From an uncultured Acidimicrobiaceae bacterium (GTDB lineage Bacteria; Actinomycetota; Acidimicrobiia; Acidimicrobiales; Bog-793): a stretch of 5,847 nt of DNA. The notes below the pieces were generated by a model, which made no database searches, was not told the DNA's origin, and saw nothing but the letters and a program-made list of their open reading frames with translations. Of the stretch, positions 1-5,847 are shown in pieces. The stretch covers positions 1-5,847 of the forward strand of contig CAIVND010000260.1 in the NCBI GenBank assembly GCA_903907185.1, read 5' to 3'. A program made the position numbers and the translations under genes. Positions within the stretch are counted from its first letter, which is position 1. Each line of letters opens with the position of its first letter.

Positions 1-285
1 AGGATCGCATTTCAAGACGGCGACCTCGAAATGGAGTCCGATGAGAGTTGAACTTCTGACCGTGAAATAGCAGGCAGTCGTCGGTGAATACTCGAGGGTC
101 CCGAGAACTTCGCGTGTGTTCCGATGGGCAGGCGTCGAGTATCTCGGCTGTGCTTCAATAGGCTGGATTTCGTGGAGCTCGTCGACAAGCCGTAGGATAT
201 TTTCATGCGGACGTTGTTGCACCTGTCGTTGTCTGAGTAATGAGATCATCGGCGAAGGCGACACAACCGGCGTTCTTTCGACCAT
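1..285 (-). CDS. Unidentified protein, N-terminal part, runs off the left edge
   Basis: I do not recognise this protein. Reading the minus strand from ATG at 285, the frame stays open to base 1 (95 codons), so its C-terminus lies outside the window. It begins MVERTPVVSPSPMISLLRQR, then has an amphipathic stretch (ENILRLVDELHEIQP) and a more hydrophobic, beta-like stretch (ACYFTVRSSTLIGLHFEVAV). I see no signal peptide, metal site or helix-turn-helix. An internal ATG at 249 is another possible start, and the frame stays open upstream past 400, so TTG 324 is also possible. None has a clear Shine-Dalgarno sequence. The case for coding is that the opposing plus-strand frame is also open here but gives an implausible Cys/Ser/Trp-rich peptide, so the minus frame better explains the absence of stops. 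Against it, arginine is often AGA (4 of 9), less like the neighbouring genes. It would be divergent from the exporter gene and could encode a partner or regulator, but that is inference. Confidence 0.38.
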   Translation of the reverse strand, partial: MVERTPVVSPSPMISLLRQRQVQQRPHENILRLVDELHEIQPIEAQPRYSTPAHRNTREVLGTLEYSPTTACYFTVRSSTLIGLHFEVAVLKCDP

Positions 286-367
286 TGAACGGCAACGTAA
301 CTGCGGATCTCCCTGCCCTGCCAACGATGCATCAACAGACCCCAAGTCGATATTGGAAGTGGCGGCG

Positions 368-1813
368 TTGAGGGCCGTCCACAGTGCAGAACGACTCGCG
401 TGGCGGGCTCCCGCGGGGAGACATAGTCGGCCTTTGCCGGTTTGGGCGATCGCCATCACCGGTATTGCAGAGTTCATGGGGGCCCTCGATAGCCTTGTGG
501 TGACGATGGCGTTACCGGTCATCCGTGAGCGACTGCACGCGGATATCGCTGGACTCGAGTGGGTAGTAAACGCTTTCACTCTCACCTTTGCGGTCTTATT
601 GCTTACTGGGGCAGCGCTAGGGGATCGATTCGGACGACGTCGGATGTTCCTTTTTGGGATTGTGCTATTCACGCTCTCATCTGCTTTTGCAGCCTGCGCA
701 TCAAACATCACTCTCCTTATTGCTGCACGAGCTCTTCAGGGCGCGGGTGGAGCGCTTTTGGTGCCGTTATCTCTCACGATCCTCTCTGACGCTGTGGCGC
801 CGGAGCGACGAAACTTTGCCCTCGGGATATGGGGAGCACTTGCAGGTGCAGCCGTCGCGCTTGGGCCCGTAGTTGGCGGTGCGGTGGTGCAGGGACTCTC
901 ATGGCAGTTCATCTTTTGGCTTAATGTGCCAATCGGCCTGATTCTCTTCCCGCTTGCCTGGTCACGGTTGCGTGAATCGCACGGGGAGGCCAAACCTCTC
1001 GATCTGCGTGGGGTGTTACTCGTTACGCTTGGGCTCTTTGGAATCACCTACGGCATTGTTCGGGGGCCAGAAGTCGGATGGGCAAGTAGCACTGTCCTTG
1101 GAGGCCTCGTTGGTGGCTCCGTGTTCTTTGTCGTTTTTGTCCTGTGGGAGCATCGAGGCAGGGCTCCGATGTTGAATCTCGAGCTGTTCCGAAACCGTCA
1201 GTTTTCGGTCACCAACGGGATTTCACTGCTCATGAGCTTCGGCATGTTTGGATCAATCTTTCTACTTGCGCAGTTCTTGCAGATCGTTCAAGGATATTCA
1301 CCGCTCAGCGCGGGTATCCGGACCCTGCCTTGGACTGCAATGCCGGTATTTATCGCTCCTTTGGCCGCTGTCTTGGTGGAACGGTTCGGTGGACGGATCG
1401 TGGTCGCGTTTGGTCTTGGATTTCAAGCGGTTGGATTGAGTTGGTTTACTGTCGTCGTTACGGCGACTACTCCCTATGCGCAGATCGTTCCTCCAATGGT
1501 CTGCTCTGGTATTGGTTTGGCTCTTTTTTTCGTGCCTATTGCTTCGCTCGTGCTTGGGTCGGTATCAGTTGAGAATGAAGGGGTGGCCTCGGGAACAAAT
1601 AATGCGCTACGAGAGATCGGTGGTGTACTTGGCGTTTCGGTGTTGGGTTCGGTATTTTCAACGTTCGGTGGATATAGAACTACGACATTATTTGATAACG
1701 GGCTTCTTCCCGCACTTGCGGTTGGCACCTTCGTCGTTGCCATAGCTGCGGTCGCGTCGCTCGCAAACCCAACGCACGTGAGAAGTGTTTCTCGCAGCTC
1801 ACAGATCGAGTGA
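368..1813 (+). CDS. MFS drug/proton antiporter, DHA2 (EmrB/QacA-like, 14-TMS) family, first of a pair
   Basis: Inner-membrane, proton-driven exporter, probably of drugs or other amphipathic toxic compounds; the substrate is not predictable. With TTG 368 as start it is 481 residues, usual for the 14-helix DHA2 group. Visible motifs: the TM1 motif around L40-D41 to P50 (ALDSLVVTMALP); motif A, GAALGDRFGRRR at 81-92; motif B with R121, Q124 and G125 (RALQGAGGALLVP); motif C ending GPVVGG at 166-171; WQFIFWLNVPIG at 179-190; and the late-helix signature SGTNNALREIGG from 408. Hydrophobic helices continue to a short polar tail. The frame is open back to GTG 116, but that extension is Cys-rich and opposes another candidate gene. 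TTG 368 has GGAAG eight bases upstream and leaves about 24 residues before TM1. GTG 359, TTG 353 and TTG 434 are alternatives; ATG 476 would cut TM1. Relative to the family, the usual T and N of the TM1 motif are L43 and T46. The next exporter follows after 58 bases. Confidence 0.9.
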   Translation: MRAVHSAERLAWRAPAGRHSRPLPVWAIAITGIAEFMGALDSLVVTMALPVIRERLHADIAGLEWVVNAFTLTFAVLLLTGAALGDRFGRRRMFLFGIVLFTLSSAFAACASNITLLIAARALQGAGGALLVPLSLTILSDAVAPERRNFALGIWGALAGAAVALGPVVGGAVVQGLSWQFIFWLNVPIGLILFPLAWSRLRESHGEAKPLDLRGVLLVTLGLFGITYGIVRGPEVGWASSTVLGGLVGGSVFFVVFVLWEHRGRAPMLNLELFRNRQFSVTNGISLLMSFGMFGSIFLLAQFLQIVQGYSPLSAGIRTLPWTAMPVFIAPLAAVLVERFGGRIVVAFGLGFQAVGLSWFTVVVTATTPYAQIVPPMVCSGIGLALFFVPIASLVLGSVSVENEGVASGTNNALREIGGVLGVSVLGSVFSTFGGYRTTTLFDNGLLPALAVGTFVVAIAAVASLANPTHVRSVSRSSQIE

Positions 1814-1871
1814 ATCTCACAGGCAGGTCGTTGCCGACGAACTACTTCGCGCGGAAAATACTCAACCTACG

Positions 1872-3368
1872 ATGAAGTCAAAAACCACGCAGTCCACCTC
1901 TTTTGTTGCGATGCCAAAACGAAAACGATCAGATGGAATCGTCCTACTGGTCTGTTGCAGCGCTCTATTCATGACAACACTGGATGGCACAGTCCTCAAC
2001 GTTGCCCTTCCTGTTTTACAGCGGAATCTTGGTGCGTCTTCTGCAGATCTCCAGTGGACCATTGCTGGATTCGCGCTCTTTCGAGCCTGCGGTATCTTTC
2101 TCTGCGGCGCACTTGCTGACCGATTCGGTCGTAAACGCCTCTTTTGCATCGGTCTTATCGCTTTCACTTTGGCGTCACTTGCCTGTGGAGTTGCGCCGAA
2201 TCTCGGCTCGCTCATTGGGTTTCGCTGTGTCCAGGGATTTGGATCGGCGATCCTCACTCCCTCCAGTCTCGCGATCATTACCTCGACCTTCACTGACCAG
2301 AAACGACGAGCCTGGGCTATCGGCATGTGGAACGTCGCTGCCGGAGTATCAACGACAGCCGGTCCGGTGATTGGGGGACTGCTCGTTCAATTCTTTGGTT
2401 GGAGAAGTGTGTTCATCATTAACCTCCCGATCGGTATCGCTGCGCTTTTTGGGACCAAGATTTTGACAGAGTCGAAGGCTGTGATACCTCGAAAGTTCGA
2501 CGTTGGTGGCCAGCTTTCTATCGGCATCGGCCTCGTGACGTTGACGTACGCCTTAATTACCGCTCCGTCGAAGGGCTGGACCTCGCCGTTGATACTTTTG
2601 CTCCTTGTTCTTTCGTTGTTCTCTTGGGGCGGCTTTCTGTTCGTGCAAAAATCTAGTGATCATCCTCTGATCGGTATGCAATATCTCAAGCGGCCAGCGC
2701 TCGCCGGAGGTGCCCTTCTTGCAATCCTCGCCTTTACGGTGCTGAGCGGCTTCCAGTTCTTGAACACGCTCTATCTCCAAGAGGTGAGGAATTTCAGCCC
2801 GCTAATCACCGGACTTATATCTCTTCCGCTCGCCGCGGCGGTAGTCGTATTCGCTCCGATTGCAGGGAGGATGACTGGACGACGGGGACCTCGCGGATCG
2901 GCTGTTTTGGCAGCCTGCTTTCTGACGGCTGGAATGGTGTTACTCACGCTGTTTGCCACCAGAACAGTTTCCTTGGTAGCGCTCATCTTCGGCTATCTCG
3001 TACTTGGTGTCGGCTTCGGTTTGATTAATACGCCAATTACCACTGCTGCGATCTCGTCGATGCCACGCGAACGGGCTGGAGTAGCGGGCGCGGTTTCGAC
3101 AACTGGGCGTCAGATCGGCGCAAATCTCGGTGTCGCGTTGATCGGTTCGATCGCCTTCTCTGTTGGTGGAACTTTTCGCGCGCCGAAGAGATCTGGGTTC
3201 GGAAAGGCGCAGGCGGCCGATTTTGTTCATGGTCTTCGCTATGGCTATGGAGTCGCTGCCATTCTCGCGGGGATTGGAATTGCGGTCGCACTCTGGGCGT
3301 TTCGCAACTGGCAGGCACACATTGATGAGGAACGAGCCATCGAGACGGACGCTCCAACGGTCATCTAA
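1872..3368 (+). CDS. MFS drug/proton antiporter, DHA2 (EmrB/QacA-like, 14-TMS) family, second of a pair
   Basis: A second DHA2 exporter of 498 residues, expected in the inner membrane and coupled to proton influx; substrate unknown. It carries a canonical TM1 motif, LDGTVLNVALP at 37-47; motif A, GALADRFGRKRLF at 79-91; motif B with R118, Q121 and G122; motif C, with GPVIGG at 164-169; WRSVFIINLPIG at 177-188; and the late signature around G-R413-Q414-I-G. The tail after the last helix is polar and ends near DEERAIETDAPTVI. ATG 1872 is chosen because it leaves a basic 20-residue leader before TM1. No good Shine-Dalgarno sequence is seen, and ATG 1911 is possible. GTG 1785 would overlap the upstream gene by 29 bases and add an unconvincing leader. 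It resembles the upstream exporter at the level of family motifs, not as a recent duplicate. The pair is probably one operon. It ends 113 bases from the convergent GGT-like gene, with no convincing terminator between. Confidence 0.93.
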   Translation: MKSKTTQSTSFVAMPKRKRSDGIVLLVCCSALFMTTLDGTVLNVALPVLQRNLGASSADLQWTIAGFALFRACGIFLCGALADRFGRKRLFCIGLIAFTLASLACGVAPNLGSLIGFRCVQGFGSAILTPSSLAIITSTFTDQKRRAWAIGMWNVAAGVSTTAGPVIGGLLVQFFGWRSVFIINLPIGIAALFGTKILTESKAVIPRKFDVGGQLSIGIGLVTLTYALITAPSKGWTSPLILLLLVLSLFSWGGFLFVQKSSDHPLIGMQYLKRPALAGGALLAILAFTVLSGFQFLNTLYLQEVRNFSPLITGLISLPLAAAVVVFAPIAGRMTGRRGPRGSAVLAACFLTAGMVLLTLFATRTVSLVALIFGYLVLGVGFGLINTPITTAAISSMPRERAGVAGAVSTTGRQIGANLGVALIGSIAFSVGGTFRAPKRSGFGKAQAADFVHGLRYGYGVAAILAGIGIAVALWAFRNWQAHIDEERAIETDAPTVI

Positions 3369-3481
3369 CTCCCAAAATATTCGTCGTTGGCACGTTGGGT
3401 ATCTGGTAGATGAAGACTGTTCCTCGAGTATCGATGATCTGAACGGCTTCGCGCCTTTGCTACCTATCAGGCAGCCAAAAC

Positions 3482-4918
3482 CTAGAACCCGGCGGCGAAT
3501 CCATCCTTGCGGGCGTCAGAACCACCAAGGATGCGACCATCGAGAATCTGAATTGCCTGTCCTCCGCCGAACACCAGCCGATTATCGTCGAGGATCACCC
3601 GGTGGCCCGATCGTGTGAACTCTGATGACCGGTCCCACAGTCCTTCCTCAAGACGAATTGCATCTTGGTCAAGTCGGAACCGAGGGAGATCGAGCGCCTC
3701 TTGCGGGTCTAGTCCACGATCGATGAGTGCGGAGATGAGTTGCACATGAGCCTGTGCTTGGATGAATCCGCCCATGACGCCTACTGGCCCTCTTAGACGA
3801 CCTCCATCCATCAGCATCGCCGGAATTGTTGTGTGGTACGGACGACGACCAGGTTGAACCACCCCGTTTACCGAGAAACACGAGGCTCGATTATTTAGAA
3901 CGATGCCCGTTCCCGGAACAACAACGCCCGAACCAAATTGTTCGTACAGACTTTGAATGAATGAAACTGCCATGCCATCGCTATCGACCACGCAAAGATA
4001 GACCGTGCCGCCACTGGGCTCTGGTGCGATCGTTGGATTTTCGAGACTTCGCCTCTGGAGAAACTGTGGGTCGAGGAGATCTGAGACATCAGCACCGTCG
4101 CGAACTCGTTTCCTTGCATCCTCAAGTGCAAGTGCAATCGCTCGGACCTGGTTTGCAGGCGTCGCTTCGCCGAGCTGCTCGAGAATGCCCAATCCCTCTA
4201 GCGCCGCGATTCCCTGAGTTGGTGGCGGCATCTCAAAAACATCAATGCCTCGGTACCGTATCGAAAGGGGAGTCACCCACTTGGCCTGCGCGGCCGCGAG
4301 ATCTTCAGGTTCGAGCCAGCTTGACGCGACGATCGCCTCGCCAATTTTGCCCAGATAAAACTCGCTGGGTCCCTGGTCAGCGATCACCCGCAGACTCCCG
4401 GCAAGGCCATCTAGCCGAAACACTTCGCCGGTCTTTGGGGCCTCGCCGAACTGCTGTGGTGCCTGTCGGGCCTTCAACCATGCATTGGCAGTATTCGCAC
4501 CCGCCGCGACGCCGCTATCTGCGATATCGATCGAAGCCTGCAGGCATCGATCGAGACCAAGGCGACCGAATCGAGCGTTGAGTTCCGCCCAACCGGCAAC
4601 GACGGCTGGCACGACTATCGAATTTGGTCCCCAAGACTCTGGCGGTGCTGAAGGAGCGCTCAACGGTGCCGCGCCACCAGCATCGAGTCCATGGATCTGC
4701 TGCCCATCCCAGATAAGTGCGAAGCAGTCGCCACCAAGTCCGTTCGACATCGGCTCGGCCACGCACAGGCATGCCGCCGCCGCGATCGCTGCGTCAACAG
4801 CATTGCCGCCGCTTCGAAGAATCTCGAGGCCAGCGAGAGTTGACGTCATTTGGCTCGTAGCGACCATCGCTGATGATGCCGTGGCTGACCCTCTACCGGG
4901 TGCGAATCGAAAGTTCAT
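3482..4918 (-). CDS. Gamma-glutamyltranspeptidase-family (YwrD-like) Ntn-hydrolase
   Basis: Self-cleaving Ntn hydrolase of the GGT superfamily, 478 residues from ATG 4918 and complete, ending GGSDARKDGFAAGF. The large-subunit part has the family hallmark GGNAVDAAIAAA (about 37-48) and GLGGD (about 60-64). The small subunit would begin at T305 in the segment GGTVYLCVVDSDG, followed by S323, FGSGVVVPGTGIVLNNR (328-344) and the oxyanion-type pair G383-G384. Known GGT biochemistry makes the threonine both the autocleavage site and the nucleophile. No signal peptide is seen, so a cytoplasmic location is likely, unlike classical periplasmic GGT. Aligned by eye with E. coli GGT, R114 is G81, N411 is Y325, Q430 is R344, D433 is C347, and S462/S463 are H362/T363. 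The gamma-glutamyl pocket is therefore not conserved, and some other amide or acyl substrate is plausible. TTG 4939 would add seven residues; ATG 4918 is preferred because GAAGGG lies seven bases upstream. It converges with the exporter genes and diverges from the amidohydrolase. Confidence 0.93.
   Translation of the reverse strand: MNFRFAPGRGSATASSAMVATSQMTSTLAGLEILRSGGNAVDAAIAAAACLCVAEPMSNGLGGDCFALIWDGQQIHGLDAGGAAPLSAPSAPPESWGPNSIVVPAVVAGWAELNARFGRLGLDRCLQASIDIADSGVAAGANTANAWLKARQAPQQFGEAPKTGEVFRLDGLAGSLRVIADQGPSEFYLGKIGEAIVASSWLEPEDLAAAQAKWVTPLSIRYRGIDVFEMPPPTQGIAALEGLGILEQLGEATPANQVRAIALALEDARKRVRDGADVSDLLDPQFLQRRSLENPTIAPEPSGGTVYLCVVDSDGMAVSFIQSLYEQFGSGVVVPGTGIVLNNRASCFSVNGVVQPGRRPYHTTIPAMLMDGGRLRGPVGVMGGFIQAQAHVQLISALIDRGLDPQEALDLPRFRLDQDAIRLEEGLWDRSSEFTRSGHRVILDDNRLVFGGGQAIQILDGRILGGSDARKDGFAAGF
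4527..4554. repeat. 28-base near-perfect palindrome inside the GGT-like gene
   Basis: Two copies of TCGATCGA (4527-4534 and 4547-4554) flank the perfect 10-base palindrome GCCTGCAGGC (4536-4545), with a single A on each side. The whole 28 bases read as an inverted repeat in which 13 of 14 arm positions pair; the only mismatch is A4535 against A4546. It lies in codons for the segment CLQASIDIA of the large subunit. It may be a by-product of codon choice in a CGATCG-rich gene, or a protein-binding or hairpin site. Confidence 0.8.
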
Positions 4919-4925
4919 GGGTCGA

Positions 4926-4931
4926 CCCTTC
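4926..4931 (-). promoter_or_regulatory. Ribosome binding site of the GGT-like gene
   Basis: Read on the minus strand the bases are GAAGGG, followed by seven bases and ATG at 4918. This spacing is normal for a Shine-Dalgarno site and favours ATG 4918 over the in-frame TTG at 4939. Confidence 0.55.
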
Positions 4932-4951
4932 GGGTTCAAGTGCGGCTGTTC

Positions 4952-4967
4952 ATTCGGTAAGCCGAAT
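4952..4967. promoter_or_regulatory. Inverted repeat upstream of the GGT-like gene, possible operator or leader hairpin
   Basis: ATTCGG and CCGAAT form perfect 6-base arms around the 4-base loop TAAG. The repeat ends 33 bases before the preferred GGT start. It could be a repressor site overlapping the promoter or a small hairpin in the 5' untranslated leader. The arms are short, so chance is possible. Confidence 0.3.
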
Positions 4968-5098
4968 ATAGATCGAACTCGTCGATGGACAACGGATTTA
5001 ACACAGTGAACGCCAGCTTGGTAGAGCTTAGGGATCGATTCTCTTTCGACCGGATCCTGGGCCTGAGCGGGTGAGGGATGGAGATCTTGGCTTACATG

Positions 5099-5112
5099 AT
5101 CATTTGAATGAT
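5099..5112. promoter_or_regulatory. Inverted repeat, possible regulator site
   Basis: ATCATT and AATGAT are perfect 6-base arms separated by TG, near the middle of the divergent intergenic region, about 208 bases before the amidohydrolase start. A related-looking repeat, TCATC and GATGA around TACT, lies at 5219-5232. Dyads of this kind suit a dimeric regulator serving two divergent genes, but no regulator gene is in the window and the assignment is inference. Confidence 0.25.
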
Positions 5113-5218
5113 GGCAACGCGCAAATGGGAATGCCGGTGCGAATCTGTTCGAGATGAGGAAGGTATTTCTTCTGAGAGGGCGTAAATCTTCGTTCGCTCA
5201 GCAAGAATGAACTTTCAA

Positions 5219-5232
5219 TCATCTACTGATGA
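5219..5232. promoter_or_regulatory. Inverted repeat, possible second regulator site
   Basis: TCATC and GATGA form 5-base arms around TACT, 88 bases before the amidohydrolase start. It shares an ATCAT...GATG core with the repeat at 5099-5112, although the spacing differs. The short arms make this a weak call. Confidence 0.2.
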
Positions 5233-5309
5233 GGCCAAAATGAGATCTACTAGTCATTGAAAACGAGTGGAGGCTCGCTGAATCAATTGTCAGTGGCCAA
5301 CTTGAACGT

Positions 5310-5317
5310 GGGGGGAA
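5310..5317 (+). promoter_or_regulatory. Ribosome binding site of the amidohydrolase gene
   Basis: The purine run GGGGGGAA ends three bases before ATG 5321. It is G-rich rather than a textbook AGGAGG and sits close to the start. It supports this ATG, which is also the first possible start after the in-frame TGA at 5303-5305. Confidence 0.5.
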
Positions 5318-5320
5318 TCC

Positions 5321-5847
5321 ATGTATAACGGAATAAAGGTCTTTGATGTCCACAGCCATGTTGCGCGACCGGGATCGTCCAATCTGTTTGCCACTTCCTT
5401 GTTGGCATCAAATTCAGCCTCACCCAGTCCATTTAGTGGCGTTGGTCGAAATCCAGCGACCGAGGATCAATATCGCCAATCGGCAGACCATCACATTACG
5501 TATATGGATGAACGAAACATCGATGTTCAGCTTCTTGGACCTCAACCATTCTTGATGTTCGGATGGATGCCAGATCACCTCCTTCCCGCTTGGACGACCT
5601 ACATCAATGACTGCATCTATCAGGAGGTGAGTTGGTATCCCGAACGTTTTATCGGTGCTGCGCAGCTTCCACAGAATGCGCACGCGGAGGATACGACACA
5701 TCTATTGCCGGAGCTGAACCGTTGCGTCGATGAACTCGGTTTTGCTGCGGTCTATGTCAGTCCGGATCCAACCGGACATCGTGATAGTCCCGGGTTAGCC
5801 GAGCCCTACTGGAATCCACTTTATGAGGCTTGCCAGGAGCGAGGACT
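5321..5847 (+). CDS. Amidohydrolase-2 family protein, LigJ (4-oxalomesaconate hydratase)-like, N-terminal part
   Basis: 175 codons are present and the gene runs off the right edge. The N-terminus reads KVFDVHSH, giving the strand-1 metal ligands H11 and H13 (HxH) of the amidohydrolase superfamily TIM barrel. The rest matches the LigJ/ACMSD-type branch (amidohydrolase-2): YMDERNIDVQLLGPQPF (61-77), NDCIYQ (96-101), YPERFIGAAQLPQ (106-118), ELNRCVDELGF (131-141), SPDPTG (147-152), and EPYWNPLYE (161-169). LigJ hydrates 4-oxalomesaconate in the protocatechuate 4,5-cleavage and gallate pathways; related enzymes are decarboxylases, so the exact reaction is not fixed. The later metal ligands and catalytic acid are not in the window. 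The stretch between HxH and YMDER is rich in Ser, Asn and Pro and varies in the family. No signal peptide is seen, so the enzyme should be cytoplasmic. It is divergent from the GGT-like gene. Family assignment is firm, the LigJ function moderate. Confidence 0.88.
   Translation, partial: MYNGIKVFDVHSHVARPGSSNLFATSLLASNSASPSPFSGVGRNPATEDQYRQSADHHITYMDERNIDVQLLGPQPFLMFGWMPDHLLPAWTTYINDCIYQEVSWYPERFIGAAQLPQNAHAEDTTHLLPELNRCVDELGFAAVYVSPDPTGHRDSPGLAEPYWNPLYEACQERG

Larger units (their letters stand above)
4919..5320. other. Divergent intergenic region between the GGT-like and amidohydrolase genes
   Basis: This stretch of 402 bases separates two outward-facing genes and should hold both promoters. 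I find no convincing -35/-10 pair. It contains small inverted repeats at 4952-4967, 5099-5112 and 5219-5232. On the plus strand there are only very short frames, such as 4985-5074 and 5108-5185, without good ribosome sites. On the minus strand the GGT frame stays open upstream to 5197 but has no ATG, GTG or TTG before TTG 4939. No riboswitch or RNA gene could be recognised by eye. Confidence 0.6.

Noticed and set aside
12..206. Ser-rich 64-residue minus-strand frame
   Set aside because: Low-complexity composition and no homology by eye; a different minus-strand frame in the same place is more protein-like.
342..356. CCAA-N7-TTGG inverted repeat just before the exporter start
   Set aside because: The arms are only four bases and the centre is asymmetric, so it is too weak to call an operator.
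116..367. N-terminal extension of the first exporter from GTG 116
   Set aside because: It would add 84 residues with a Cys-rich cluster before TM1, unlike DHA2 exporters, and it lies opposite a more plausible minus-strand frame.
240..371. Plus-strand 43-residue frame whose TGA overlaps TTG 368
   Set aside because: The overlap hints at translational coupling, but there is no ribosome site, the product is not protein-like, and it lies opposite the minus-strand candidate.
446..453. GCGATCGC as evidence of a cyanobacterium (HIP1)
   Set aside because: Only two copies occur in 5.8 kb and the gene content is not cyanobacterial; general CGATCG enrichment is the simpler reading.
1785..1871. Upstream GTG start for the second exporter
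   Set aside because: It adds an unneeded leader and overlaps the first gene; ATG 1872 gives a normal N-terminus.
3369..3481. Terminator between the convergent genes
   Set aside because: The best stem is a 3-base GGC/GCC around TTCGC near 3445 without a proper T-run; rho-dependent or other termination cannot be seen.
4985..5185. String of short plus-strand frames (4985-5074, 5078-5107, 5108-5185) in one reading frame
   Set aside because: They share a phase and are separated by TGA codons, which looks like a decayed gene or UGA readthrough, but the pieces are 9 to 29 residues, unrecognisable and lack good ribosome sites.

Overview
The window is a bacterial chromosomal segment of moderately high GC by eye. 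Genes are separated by short gaps, with ordinary bacterial codon use and possible non-ATG starts. No rRNA, tRNA, CRISPR array or insertion sequence is visible. The taxon cannot be fixed. An actinobacterium-like or similar free-living heterotroph would fit the paired DHA2 exporters and the LigJ-like amidohydrolase, but this is inference only.

Layout. (1) Bases 1-285, minus strand: an unidentified reading frame that runs off the left edge. It is open across the whole edge region and reads more like a protein than anything on the plus strand there. (2) Bases 368-1813 and 1872-3368, plus strand: two consecutive, clearly paralogous but diverged DHA2-type (14-TMS, EmrB/QacA-like) major facilitator drug/proton antiporters, probably one transcript. 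(3) Bases 3482-4918, minus strand: a complete gamma-glutamyltranspeptidase-fold enzyme of the YwrD-like type, converging on the exporters. It keeps the autoprocessing threonine but lacks the residues that hold the gamma-glutamyl group in classical GGT. (4) Bases 4919-5320: a 402-base divergent intergenic region with several small inverted repeats. (5) Bases 5321 to the right edge, plus strand: the N-terminal third to half of an amidohydrolase-2 family enzyme resembling LigJ (4-oxalomesaconate hydratase).

How they may work together. The two exporters form a likely efflux unit. The divergent GGT-like hydrolase and the amidohydrolase share one control region and could be co-regulated for catabolism of an amide- or acyl-containing or aromatic-derived compound, but nothing in the window proves a shared pathway. 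I see no evidence for a wholly new system. The points most worth checking are the hidden left-edge gene, the altered GGT substrate pocket, a 28-base near-perfect palindrome inside the GGT gene, and the concentration of CGATCG in that gene.
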